NCBI GenBank assembly: GCA_023436205.1
Contig: JAEZKC010000085.1
Location: forward strand, 1 to 64,000
Length of the DNA: 64,000 bases
From: Fibrobacterota bacterium
GTDB lineage: Bacteria; Fibrobacterota; Chitinivibrionia; Chitinivibrionales; Chitinispirillaceae
Reading direction: 5' to 3'
Shown one piece after another: positions 42,315-51,507 of the stretch; the first letter of the stretch is position 1, and each line of letters opens with the position of its first letter. A program made the translations under genes and the position numbers. The notes below the pieces were generated by a model. It saw nothing but the letters and a program-made list of their open reading frames with translations. It was not told the DNA's origin and searched no databases.

Positions 42315-45300
42315 AACAACTAAACAGCATTAAATACCTGGCGTGTTGTTTCTTTCTCACTTTTACCGCTTTATGCTGTATTTATACCGGTGTTAATCTG
42401 CTGGGTGAACATCAAACCTTACGACTGATTATCTATGGTTTAGCTGGTTTGTTTCTGAGTATTTTGGCAGTGATTGTTTTTCGCTGGTCTTACATTCTAC
42501 TCAAAACATCTCATATTAAATCAGTTCGATTTGCAAAAAAAAGCTGCTCAACACAAATAAGTAAGGCAGTTTTATCAGCTATAAGATGTAGCCAGAAGAA
42601 TCTCAATGTGCCGCCCATATTGAAAAAACTCATTCTATACAGAAAACCATGGATAATTATCTGTGGTCCTGCGAATTCCGGGAAATCGGCATTTCTTGAT
42701 AATTCTGAAGTTGTTTTAACGACACCTGAAAACGACATAAAATCATCCATGAGATTTCTCTGTTCTGATGTCGCAGTATGGATTGACACATCGTCTGAAT
42801 TTATTCAACCTGAGGGCAACAGATCAATTCATGAGTTGTGCTTTTCATTGATGAAACATCGCAGGAAAAAACCTCTTAATGCTGTAGTGGTTGTATTGGA
42901 TGTGTTGCAAATTCTCAAAATGGATACTGGCGAAACACGGAAAATTGCTAATGACCTCTCTCATACATTCAAAACGTTAATGAACAAAACTGGTGTGGTT
43001 TTTACTGTGTATTTTGTTTTCAGCAAATCTGATAAGCTGGATGGGTTTCAAGAATATTTTTCAGAACAGATAACTACAGAACGAAAGCGAAGTTTGGGCG
43101 CAGTATTCGAACATTCAAGCCAATTGCCCTCTGAGCTATTTACAAGTAACTTCAGTTATCTTTCGAATTCTGTTAATCAATTAAGGACTGATAAAATACT
43201 TAATAGTAAAAATTCAATTATTCGGGAGATGATTTGCAATTTCACATTTCAGTTTTCATCCTGCAGGGATAAAATAGAATTATTGCTGGATGAGATCTTT
43301 TGCAGTAGGGGAGAAGATGCGAATCCAGCTTTTGGAGGCTATTTCTTCACTGGTAATATACACTCTTCCACTACTAATGAATCGAAACAGAAAGAATTAG
43401 CAATTTTTTCTCATATGCTTGTAAAGGAAACAATTCCAAACGGATCGAAGAATTCGTTCTATTCACGTTCTCGCTTACGAACAGAATCATTAAGACAAAT
43501 TTCATTTCTGTTATTGTTTTTTTCAGGGCTACTTTTTTCTAGTGTCTTGATAGTTTCATCCGGGTTTGATCAAATCGCTCAGTTAAAGAGTCAGAGTATA
43601 AAACTTCATAATATTGCATCCTCCACTTCAACTGCTTCATTATACAATGATTACCAGCGCATGGATTTTTTTCGGACACTTGCAATCGATAACAATAGAA
43701 CAGGTTCAGGTATTCATTTTAATAATATGTTCTTTTCTTCCAAACAGATAAATGAAGAAGTGAACAGAGTTTACCTTTATTATGCCAGAAAACTTGTTGT
43801 TGAACCTGCAGTGAGATTTCTGAAATATGAGATTCAAAAAAAACCGACCGATGCTTATGAACCTTTGAGGGAATATCTATTCTTATGCGGTAAAGCGAAT
43901 AGGGCATCGAATGATTCTTTTATGTATGCTGAGAACATTAAAAAAGCGGTATTGAATACGTTGAATGTCTCTAATGAAATTTATGACTCCCTTGAATCTC
44001 TTCTTTCACGAAATGTTGGGACTAGTCTGTCTCTCATGACAAAACTGAATATTAATCTTATAGAAGAAGACCTCAATTTTGTCGCGCAGACAAGGAAAAA
44101 GCTTACAAGTGCTCCGGATGCTGAGATGATTTATCAGAATTGCATGAAAAATCTATGCTCCACAAGTCCTTACATCACTTTAGCTGAGTTGCTTCCTGAA
44201 AGTCAGTTTCTATCTTCTTCTGCTGTGATTAGTAGTGTTTACACAAAAACTGGCTGGAGCCAGACGGTTAAGCAGGCTTTGGCTCAAGCCGCTGAGAATC
44301 CATTCCGGTCCGATTGGGTAATGGGATCTCAGGAAATCAGACATGGTCTTGATAAAGATGACCTTTATTCAAGATTAGTGAACCTGTATGGCGATGATTT
44401 TACAAAACAGTGGTTGGCTTTTATAAGAGTTGTTGAATATCGTAAAGAGGAAAACGGTGAATTGCTATCTGTACAGTTAAAGAAATATTCATCTGTCAAT
44501 TCTGAATTGGTCAGTCTTTTACTAGCTGTACTTTCCAATACAAGAAAAAACATCTTCGGAGGGATTCCCAAATCAGAACAGATGACCGCTACTCTTAATT
44601 CCAAAATAGCAGCAAATGTAATTGCGAAAGTAACCAGAGATGATCCTTTCATACACATAGACTCCGTTTTTAATCCTTTACGTGTCTTTTTTGAGCAGGA
44701 TATTGAATACTACAGATTACACATAACGGAAATTGCAGATGAAGTATTGAATGTAGAGGAGGGGAACGGTGAGGAGATTGTCACCATTTACAACTCCGGC
44801 AAAGATGACCCGGTCAGAAGAGCAACAAAAGGAACCCGAAAAATCCTTGATAAGATGCCCAGTGAAATGTCTGCCGCTCTGGAAAATATCTTAATACAGC
44901 CCATTCAGAATGCTGATCGTGTGGTTTACAGATCACTTGCTGATTATCTAAATGAGAAGTGGAAAATCACAATATTTCTGCCTTTTGAGCAAAAGTTATC
45001 TGGACGATTCCCTTTTACTCCTGGAAGCAGTTCCGAAGTTTCCTTAAGTGACTTTGAAGACTTCTTTCGGCCTAAAACTGGTGTGTTCTGGGGATTTTAT
45101 GACCGTGCTTTATCCAAGCACATAGTAAAAACGGCTAAGGGTTGGGAATCTTCTCCTGCCGTGGGAGGTGTAATTTTAGGTTTGGATAAAGGTACCGAAT
45201 CCTGTTTTTCAGCTGCTGAAAGCATTGCTCAATCGTTCTTCAGACCTGATGGTTCCCGGAAGAGTGTGGATATATCGGTGGTTCCGCTTAGAGGCAACAA

Positions 45301-45679
45301 AACCGATGCAAAACTGATCTATGGAACGCATACTTTTGAACTGGCGGAAGGAAAAGCCACCTGTCTGCAGTGGCATGGTGAGTACTCACTGTCTGCCGCT
45401 CTGTTATTGGGAGCAGGAGAGAATTCCTTTCGAGAAATGCGTTTCGAAGGCAGTTGGGGACTGATAAAGCTGATTGATTGTGCTAAGCTGGTTCAAACTG
45501 GCGAACATGCCTATGATGCGACTTGGCAAATAAATATGCAGGGTATGTATTTGCTTCAGTATAAAGCCAGAATATCTTCAAATTGCGGTAATCCGGTAAA
45601 GCTCATTGAGCAGTTTCAATGCCCTGAGAGGATTTTATCTGTGATTCCCTCATCCGGTTATGTCCTGAGTAGTCCCTAA
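42311..45679 (+). CDS. tssM: Type VI secretion membrane protein TssM (IcmF family)
   Basis: A 1122-aa inner-membrane and periplasmic scaffold of the T6SS. Two N-terminal membrane segments (about 8-30 and 37-62) precede a cytoplasmic GTPase-like domain with an intact P-loop, GPANSGKS, at 119-126. A third membrane segment is at about 395-418 (ISFLLLFFSGLLFSSVLIVS). The large periplasmic part follows, ending in the conserved beta-domain (FEGSWGLIKLID, MQGMYLLQYKAR). The start is a GTG overlapping the tssL stop. The last 77 nt overlap, antisense, the end of the next unassigned gene. TssM normally docks to the lipoprotein TssJ; none is recognisable in the window. Confidence 0.94.
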   Translation: MKQLNSIKYLACCFFLTFTALCCIYTGVNLLGEHQTLRLIIYGLAGLFLSILAVIVFRWSYILLKTSHIKSVRFAKKSCSTQISKAVLSAIRCSQKNLNVPPILKKLILYRKPWIIICGPANSGKSAFLDNSEVVLTTPENDIKSSMRFLCSDVAVWIDTSSEFIQPEGNRSIHELCFSLMKHRRKKPLNAVVVVLDVLQILKMDTGETRKIANDLSHTFKTLMNKTGVVFTVYFVFSKSDKLDGFQEYFSEQITTERKRSLGAVFEHSSQLPSELFTSNFSYLSNSVNQLRTDKILNSKNSIIREMICNFTFQFSSCRDKIELLLDEIFCSRGEDANPAFGGYFFTGNIHSSTTNESKQKELAIFSHMLVKETIPNGSKNSFYSRSRLRTESLRQISFLLLFFSGLLFSSVLIVSSGFDQIAQLKSQSIKLHNIASSTSTASLYNDYQRMDFFRTLAIDNNRTGSGIHFNNMFFSSKQINEEVNRVYLYYARKLVVEPAVRFLKYEIQKKPTDAYEPLREYLFLCGKANRASNDSFMYAENIKKAVLNTLNVSNEIYDSLESLLSRNVGTSLSLMTKLNINLIEEDLNFVAQTRKKLTSAPDAEMIYQNCMKNLCSTSPYITLAELLPESQFLSSSAVISSVYTKTGWSQTVKQALAQAAENPFRSDWVMGSQEIRHGLDKDDLYSRLVNLYGDDFTKQWLAFIRVVEYRKEENGELLSVQLKKYSSVNSELVSLLLAVLSNTRKNIFGGIPKSEQMTATLNSKIAANVIAKVTRDDPFIHIDSVFNPLRVFFEQDIEYYRLHITEIADEVLNVEEGNGEEIVTIYNSGKDDPVRRATKGTRKILDKMPSEMSAALENILIQPIQNADRVVYRSLADYLNEKWKITIFLPFEQKLSGRFPFTPGSSSEVSLSDFEDFFRPKTGVFWGFYDRALSKHIVKTAKGWESSPAVGGVILGLDKGTESCFSAAESIAQSFFRPDGSRKSVDISVVPLRGNKTDAKLIYGTHTFELAEGKATCLQWHGEYSLSAALLLGAGENSFREMRFEGSWGLIKLIDCAKLVQTGEHAYDATWQINMQGMYLLQYKARISSNCGNPVKLIEQFQCPERILSVIPSSGYVLSSP

Positions 45680-46103
45680 TTATCCGTATGAAACGATGAA
45701 TGGAACTAATTGTTCGAGCTGAGATGCGATACCAGCGTGGGTTGTTCACGAGTGGACCCATCATCGCCGATTTCCTTATACATTTGGCCAGATCTACAAG
45801 CACATTAATTTGGTGGAAGTATAGTTCAAAAGTCAATCTGCCGCTTTGGCTGTCTGCAGTCCCCCCGTAAATTTCAGCTAAATCGGCCATCTGCTCGGTG
45901 ATGGGGAATTTTCCACATAGTGAAATCTGGAACTTTTTGGCTGATTTCACGATGACAAAAATGTTGCAAAATTCAGTCAAAGAGTCGTTGTCATCCTGAT
46001 CATCAATTTGGATGGGAATATCACGGCTAAGTTTTTTTGGAAGCTGATTTATTCGGCGACTCTCATACGCTTCCAACAGGTACTGACGGAACGATGTGGA
46101 CAT
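45603..46103 (-). CDS. Unassigned protein overlapping the 3' end of tssM
   Basis: About 166 aa. The longer frame extends to 46211, but I prefer the ATG at 46103 (MSTSFRQYLLEAY), which has CAGG eight bases upstream. The protein is basic, without signal or membrane segments. Its centre, GRLTFELYFHQINVLVDLAKCIRKSAMMGP, alternates strand and helix, and the end is Arg-rich (RFIRIIRDYSGHNRMRESQ). I do not recognise the family. Its 3' end overlaps tssM by 77 nt on the opposite strand, which could allow antisense interference with tssM if both are expressed. Alternatively, its real stop region is just unusually placed. It could be unrelated to secretion. Confidence 0.5.
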   Translation of the reverse strand: MSTSFRQYLLEAYESRRINQLPKKLSRDIPIQIDDQDDNDSLTEFCNIFVIVKSAKKFQISLCGKFPITEQMADLAEIYGGTADSQSGRLTFELYFHQINVLVDLAKCIRKSAMMGPLVNNPRWYRISARTISSIHRFIRIIRDYSGHNRMRESQIKSSQGIETAQ

Positions 46104-46217
46104 AACTGCCTGGTTGTGATTAAAAATGAAAGTATAAAAGAAAATTACATCAGAACACGATGTAATGGTAGGTTTGATTGTATCACACTTATTGGTACGG
46201 ATTTTCGGCAAAATGGA

Positions 46218-47621
46218 CTAAAATAGTACCTCACTTGTGATGTGCGTGCCGTTTGGAACGAAGGCAGGGTGTGGTCGGGAGTTGGTGATACTTACATTTC
46301 CAGAAATTTTAACATCGGCTCCAAACCTTACATCGCCGGATATTTTCAGAGATTCGCATTCGAGCAGGGAGGGTGCACCGTGGGGAAAACGCTCAAACAG
46401 TTGATCAACAATACTGTAGAAGTTTGGATCAAGATCAATGGTGACGTGAGATGCACTTCTGTTAGGGTTAACCTGCATTTTGCAATCTTCTGTAAGCTCA
46501 TAGTAGTCAGACCATAGAAGCAACAGTTCTTCGCAGTTTTTTACCGGCGCAAAACGCGACCTTGGGACTCTCAGGGCTGCAGCAAACTCGAAGACCGAAA
46601 TGGCTGAGCCCATGGCGCTTTCAAGTTGTATGACATCTGGCGACTGGGGGTCACGAGGGTCCAGCTTCTTGAGATTGCGAATCATGGGGAGATCTAGAAC
46701 ATTGTTTTTTTTCTCAAGAACTTTCTTTAATGATATCAGGTCGACCCATAGATTATTCGTATTGAAATAGCGGTGCCTTTTAATATCGCGGAACTTTCCT
46801 GTATCCTCCTGGGGGCACTGGGCCGCTTCTCTCAAAATAAGCTTTCCGCTCTTCAAACGGGCAATGTGGCCACCTTTTCGGTCCATATAGGTTCTGTCGG
46901 TAACTTCCATGAGGAAGGACAGTTTATTTACAGCAAAATACCCGAGAATTCCTGTATCCAGTGTTGCTCCAAGGTTATCCGCATTTGATACGAATGCATA
47001 CCTGTAACCCTTCTTTATCAACAGATCCAGAATCCCTGAAGTAAGAAAGGCTGTATACAAATCTCCATGGCCCGGGGGATTCCATTCCAGCTGAGGGTCT
47101 GCCGGCCAGGAGGCTGGGATAAGGTCGGATACCAGTATCTTAGGGAACTTGTGCTGGGTGAATGAATATGGGATATCTGTCTTGATGTCGGAGTATTTTT
47201 CCAGCTTTTCAAGGGAGTCCTGCTCAGTTTTAAAGCTGTTCATAAGCGTGAGCGGGATTTTTATTCCAAATCGCTGGTTGAGAGTACGGATTTGAAGGGC
47301 CGTGATATCCAGAAACGACAGTTCTTTTTTAACCGGTATGAGGGATTTCGCCTGAGAAAGCCCCATAGTGGTTCCCAGCCCTCCATTGAGCTTTATAATA
47401 ACTGTCTGATCCAATGCCTCCCGGCCCGGAGCTTTCCATTGCTCCAAATCTCTGTAATCATCAACATCTCCCGGATGAACAGGTTCGATATCAGACTCTG
47501 GAATATATCCGGTGCCACCCACCAGCAACTGATTGTAGTAGCTTAAAAAGGTATTGATTGCCACCGGAGGGAGCTTTTCCTGCTGCATTTTTTCTACAAA
47601 CAAGTGCTCATTCTGAATCAC
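46218..47621 (-). CDS. UTP-glucose-1-phosphate uridylyltransferase, eukaryote-type UDPGP family
   Basis: Makes UDP-glucose from UTP and glucose-1-phosphate. The 467-aa chain belongs to the UGP2-like family common in eukaryotes, not the bacterial GalU family. The nucleotide loop is KLNGGLGTTMG near 76-86; SLIPVK, TLMNSFKT, WNPPGHGDLY and FVSNADNLGATLD are all present. A left-handed beta-helix-like end follows (ISGDVRFGADVKISGNVSI). The start is a GTG with a weak ribosome site. Its stop lies 114 bases from the start of the previous minus-strand gene. It lies just downstream of the otsAB fusion on the same strand and would supply its UDP-glucose. Confidence 0.95.
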   Translation of the reverse strand: MIQNEHLFVEKMQQEKLPPVAINTFLSYYNQLLVGGTGYIPESDIEPVHPGDVDDYRDLEQWKAPGREALDQTVIIKLNGGLGTTMGLSQAKSLIPVKKELSFLDITALQIRTLNQRFGIKIPLTLMNSFKTEQDSLEKLEKYSDIKTDIPYSFTQHKFPKILVSDLIPASWPADPQLEWNPPGHGDLYTAFLTSGILDLLIKKGYRYAFVSNADNLGATLDTGILGYFAVNKLSFLMEVTDRTYMDRKGGHIARLKSGKLILREAAQCPQEDTGKFRDIKRHRYFNTNNLWVDLISLKKVLEKKNNVLDLPMIRNLKKLDPRDPQSPDVIQLESAMGSAISVFEFAAALRVPRSRFAPVKNCEELLLLWSDYYELTEDCKMQVNPNRSASHVTIDLDPNFYSIVDQLFERFPHGAPSLLECESLKISGDVRFGADVKISGNVSITNSRPHPAFVPNGTHITSEVLF

Positions 47622-47760
47622 AGTGCGTTCACCACCGTTTCCTGAAAAAATTGAGAATGTAGGGTGTTGCTATGTTCCGCCCCTGAAGCGGCTATCTAAT
47701 ATAAATATATAGTCAGACTCTCGAAAATTATTTTCTTTATAGATGTTTCAAAAAGTACAC

Positions 47761-49971
47761 TCAACTGCTTGTCTGCAGCTCTGTGCTGGATACTTCCACC
47801 AGTTGTTCTAAAAGGTGGCGCATCTCTTTTACCGTTTCCAGGTTATAACGTGCTTTTGAGGGGTCAAGGCCTACTTTGATGCTGTAAGCATCAGGTGGCA
47901 GGCTGGAAAACATGTATTCATCTGTAACATCGTCCCCAGCCGCTATTACCAGGTCCCAGTCATCTCGTTCCAGAAGCTTCAATGCTACAGTCCCTTTATT
48001 AATTCCTGCATTTTTAATCTCGATAACCCGGTTTCCCTCCATAACACTGAGATTGCGATTGGACACCAGATGGATAAGGGCATCCATAAGCTCTCTCACT
48101 CTCAACTGAGCAAGTTCCGGGTCTGCGTTTCTGTAATGAAATGCCAGAGAAAAGTCTTTCTCTTCAAGAAGTGCACCGGGAGTTCGATCGGTAAACAGCT
48201 GAAGAATGGGACGAATCTCCTCTTTCCAGTCACTTTGCTGAGGTTCAATGGTTGCCCAGTGGCCCTGCGGTTCTTTCAGCCATACACCATGTTCGGCGCA
48301 CAGTAAAATTCCGCTCTCCCCGAACCATTTCTCAAGAGATATCTTATCTCGTCCGGAAATGATTGCAACGGAACGGGATGGGTCAGAGTTGAGTTCCAGC
48401 AGTAGCTTTTTAAGTTTTTCATCCGGTTCCGCTTTTTCAGGCTTATTCTGAAAGCTGACCAGTGTTCCATCATAATCCAGCAGAATTAGTGTCTTTTTGG
48501 AATTGGCTGCTTTTTCCAAAAGGGTATTTCGCGCCTGTTTTGATAATCTCAGAGTTTGCAGCTTTGCCTGAAGTTCCAGAGTGTTTTCAAGTTTTGCAAC
48601 AAAATCCTGAGCCCAGCGCTTCACGTCATAGCGCTGAAGACGGGTTTGCATACTGCGAATACGGCTTGACTGTTCTTCTTCATTCATCTCCAGTGCTTCG
48701 CGAATGGCTTCGGCGATCTCTTCAGAATTATTCGGGTTTACGATGAGAGCTTCTCCCATTTCTCGAGCTGCACCTGCCATTTCGCTAAGGATGAGAACAC
48801 CGGGGTTTTTCTGCTTTGTAGCTACATATTCTTTGGCTACCAAATTCATGCCATCCCGTAAAGGTGTAACCAGTGCTACTTCACTGGTGGTATACAGAGC
48901 AGCCAGAGTCGCAAATGGCAGAGAGCGATAGAGATTGAGAACTGGAACCCAACCGATATTGCCGTGCTTTCCATTTATTCTTCCGATCTGTTCATCTATC
49001 TCTTTCTTGAGTAATCTATATGATTCAACGGAGGTTCTTGATGGAACTTCAATGAGAATCATTGTTACTTTTTCCTTGAAGCGGGGATGGCGATCAAGGA
49101 AAAGATCAAAGGCTGCAAGCCGCTGAAGAATTCCTTTTGTATAGTCAAGCCGGTCAATCGCAATGATAAGCTTTTGATTTCCATTTTTTCTTCTGATGGA
49201 GGATATTTCTTTTGCAACCTCCGGTGAAGTGGAAATTTTTGAAAAACGATCGTAATCAATTCCCATAGGGAAAACGTCGGATTTGACGGTTCGACCTTTG
49301 TAGGCAATCTGGCAGAAAGTGTTTTCGCACCCAAGCAGTCGTCTGGCACTATTTAGAAAGTGCCGGAGATAATCATAGGTGTGAAACCCAATAAGATCAC
49401 TTCCCATAAGACCTTCAAGAAGTTGTTTTCTCCAGGGAAGAAGACGAAAAATTTCCAGAGAAGGGAACGGGATGTGGAGGAAAAATCCAATTGAGGCACC
49501 TGGTAATTGCTCTCTGAGAAGAGAGGGAAGTAACATGAGTTGGTAATCATGTACCCAGATCAAATCGTCTTTATTTATATGCTTGATAATTTCATTGCAG
49601 AAAAGCTGGTTTACATGTACGTAAGACTCCCAGAGGTCAGTCTGAAAAGTTGCGTACTGCGGAAAGTAGTGAAACAGAGGCCAAATGGTTCTATTTGAAA
49701 AACCGCTGTAGAATCGATCCTGTTCAGTTCGTGAAAGGAAAACCGGAACACAGCGCTCCTTCCAGAGTTCAGAAGTGATTTCAGCCTGTTCTAAATTGTC
49801 AATTCTATCATTTGAAAGACCGGGCCATCCTAGCCACATGCATTCACGGCTTTGATGAAAGGAGTCCAGGCCTGTTGCGAGTCCTCCTACGCTGCGATGG
49901 AAATGCAGCACGCCCTTTTTCTTTTCCACGGTGATGGGCAGACGGTTTGACACTAAAATAATCCGCTTCAT
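47761..49971 (-). CDS. otsAB: Bifunctional trehalose-6-phosphate synthase/phosphatase (OtsA-OtsB fusion)
   Basis: Makes trehalose from UDP-glucose and glucose-6-phosphate in two steps within one 736-aa chain. The N-terminal GT20 synthase is about 1-465: LVSNRLPI, GGLATGL, WVHDYQLMLLP, FLHIPFP, GIDYDRF, RLDYTKGI and ATKQKNPGVLILSEMAGAA. The C-terminal HAD phosphatase is about 485-735: LLDYDGTLVSF with the nucleophile Asp, IISGRDKISLEKWF, and AAGDDVTDEYMF. Both active sites look intact. GGGGAGC lies eight bases before the ATG. Fusions of this type are common in Bacteroidota, Fibrobacterota-like bacteria and plants. It lies upstream of the UDP-glucose synthesis gene, 139 bases apart. Confidence 0.95.
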   Translation of the reverse strand: MKRIILVSNRLPITVEKKKGVLHFHRSVGGLATGLDSFHQSRECMWLGWPGLSNDRIDNLEQAEITSELWKERCVPVFLSRTEQDRFYSGFSNRTIWPLFHYFPQYATFQTDLWESYVHVNQLFCNEIIKHINKDDLIWVHDYQLMLLPSLLREQLPGASIGFFLHIPFPSLEIFRLLPWRKQLLEGLMGSDLIGFHTYDYLRHFLNSARRLLGCENTFCQIAYKGRTVKSDVFPMGIDYDRFSKISTSPEVAKEISSIRRKNGNQKLIIAIDRLDYTKGILQRLAAFDLFLDRHPRFKEKVTMILIEVPSRTSVESYRLLKKEIDEQIGRINGKHGNIGWVPVLNLYRSLPFATLAALYTTSEVALVTPLRDGMNLVAKEYVATKQKNPGVLILSEMAGAAREMGEALIVNPNNSEEIAEAIREALEMNEEEQSSRIRSMQTRLQRYDVKRWAQDFVAKLENTLELQAKLQTLRLSKQARNTLLEKAANSKKTLILLDYDGTLVSFQNKPEKAEPDEKLKKLLLELNSDPSRSVAIISGRDKISLEKWFGESGILLCAEHGVWLKEPQGHWATIEPQQSDWKEEIRPILQLFTDRTPGALLEEKDFSLAFHYRNADPELAQLRVRELMDALIHLVSNRNLSVMEGNRVIEIKNAGINKGTVALKLLERDDWDLVIAAGDDVTDEYMFSSLPPDAYSIKVGLDPSKARYNLETVKEMRHLLEQLVEVSSTELQTSS

Positions 49972-50206
49972 AATTTCTGCTCCCCGGGTTAGTAGATTAA
50001 TAACGGAATGTTTAATTTCCGTAAAAAGTCAGAGAGTTTGTATCTGACAATAAGAGCCGGCAATGAGAGTTAATTGTCCGGTTGAATAACTGTGCAGTAT
50101 TGCGTGGTAATATCAATATAAGAAAAAGACGCAGCTAGGTCAACCCCTGGATGCTTAATTTACAAATTTTAAAAAAGCAAAAAAATCAGTTGTAAATTAA
50201 CCAATT

Positions 50207-51376
50207 TTACTTCATGGTCATTCCAGTGGCAATATAGACCGCCAACGCGCTCATAACCACTCCCAGAACAATTTTCAGCACTACCATATTCTTCTGGGTT
50301 CTCTTCGCCAGGTCAGTCCACTTCAATCCATAGTAGGCAAGCACCATTACGATCAGCAGTGGAAGGACAAAGAGGAAATTGTACAATAGAAGATAGAGGT
50401 AACCGTGAAATTTAAGGGATGTGCTTTGCGTCATGGCCACGATGAACGGTACGTACATTTGTCCAGTGCAGATAGCCTCGAGCAGTGTTACGAGAAACCC
50501 AGTGACAATAGCTCCGATTACCAGGCCTGTACCACTGAGATTTCCTGATATGACTTTATGAATGCGCATCTTTACTGCGGTTGGCAGTTGCAGTTTTATA
50601 TCATGAGTATCTTTTGTCTTGTGAAAAACAAATGCATCTCTGAAACTGAAAAGTGCCACTCCGGCAGCAAGTGAAAAAGCTCCCCAGCGTATTACCGATG
50701 AGATCATGTAATAGCCTTTGACACTTTCCAGTATCCCTTTCAGTCCCAAACCCATTGCAAAGTAAGTAATGAAAACTGTTGCGGTATATGCCATTCCAAT
50801 GCTGAGTATTTCAGATCTTTTCTTTTTGCGTGTGCTCAGAAATGAAATGAGAAAAATCATGGTGGCTATGGCACAGGGGTTTATACCGTCTGCCAAACCT
50901 GCTCCAAGGGTGCCAAACAGGAATCCCCAATTTTTGGCTTTACTTTGAAGCACCTGAAGAAAGTCGGAGCTGTCCTTTACCTGTGTTTTCAGTGTTTCGG
51001 TATTCCAGCGTTGCGGATCCTTCAGGTACTCTTCAATCATCGTGCGACCGTTTGCCATGATGGCGGGATATCCAAGGAGAACCGTGTCCGGGAAAAAAAG
51101 CTCTTGAACCTCGCCTTCTTTTACCTTATAAAGTTTCTCCATCTGCAGCATAAGTTCGAAACTGCTTGGGTTTTCAAAGTCGTGGATGTGAATTTGAAGT
51201 TTGTCCCCGTATTGTTTCATAAGGGGCTTCAGAAGTCGATCCTTGATCTCAAGACAATCTCCACAGGTGGCTGATCCGAAAAAGTACAGTTCAAGCTTCT
51301 CCGGTTTTGCATAAGTGAAAGAAATTGCAAGTAGAATATATGCGACAACTGTTATGTTACGTAATGTTGGAATCAT
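50207..51376 (-). CDS. CcdA/DsbD-like membrane thiol-disulfide transporter with N-terminal thioredoxin-like domain
   Basis: A 389-aa membrane protein. After a signal-like segment, a thioredoxin-like periplasmic domain (about 25-150) carries a CGDC active site (FFGSATCGDCLEIK). The following six or more membrane segments contain GLADGINPCAIATMIFLISFL and LLEAICTGQMYVPFI, the paired cysteine/proline motifs of DsbD/CcdA transporters that carry electrons from cytoplasmic thioredoxin across the membrane. Domain order is the reverse of a DsbD, whose thioredoxin domain is C-terminal. GAGGTGG precedes the ATG. It is the second gene after the flavodiiron protein on the same strand, 131 bases apart. 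Likely role: reduction of periplasmic thiols or cytochrome maturation. Confidence 0.85.
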   Translation of the reverse strand: MIPTLRNITVVAYILLAISFTYAKPEKLELYFFGSATCGDCLEIKDRLLKPLMKQYGDKLQIHIHDFENPSSFELMLQMEKLYKVKEGEVQELFFPDTVLLGYPAIMANGRTMIEEYLKDPQRWNTETLKTQVKDSSDFLQVLQSKAKNWGFLFGTLGAGLADGINPCAIATMIFLISFLSTRKKKRSEILSIGMAYTATVFITYFAMGLGLKGILESVKGYYMISSVIRWGAFSLAAGVALFSFRDAFVFHKTKDTHDIKLQLPTAVKMRIHKVISGNLSGTGLVIGAIVTGFLVTLLEAICTGQMYVPFIVAMTQSTSLKFHGYLYLLLYNFLFVLPLLIVMVLAYYGLKWTDLAKRTQKNMVVLKIVLGVVMSALAVYIATGMTMK

Positions 51377-51507
51377 TCACCACCTCAGAAATTTGATTTC
51401 AGAATAGTTCGCCGAGGTAAGTCACTTTATTGTGAGTGGCTTTCGGCCCGGTAAGATGCTGAATGCGGAAAATAAAATCCGCATTCAGAGTATGGAAGAT
51501 GAAGTGT

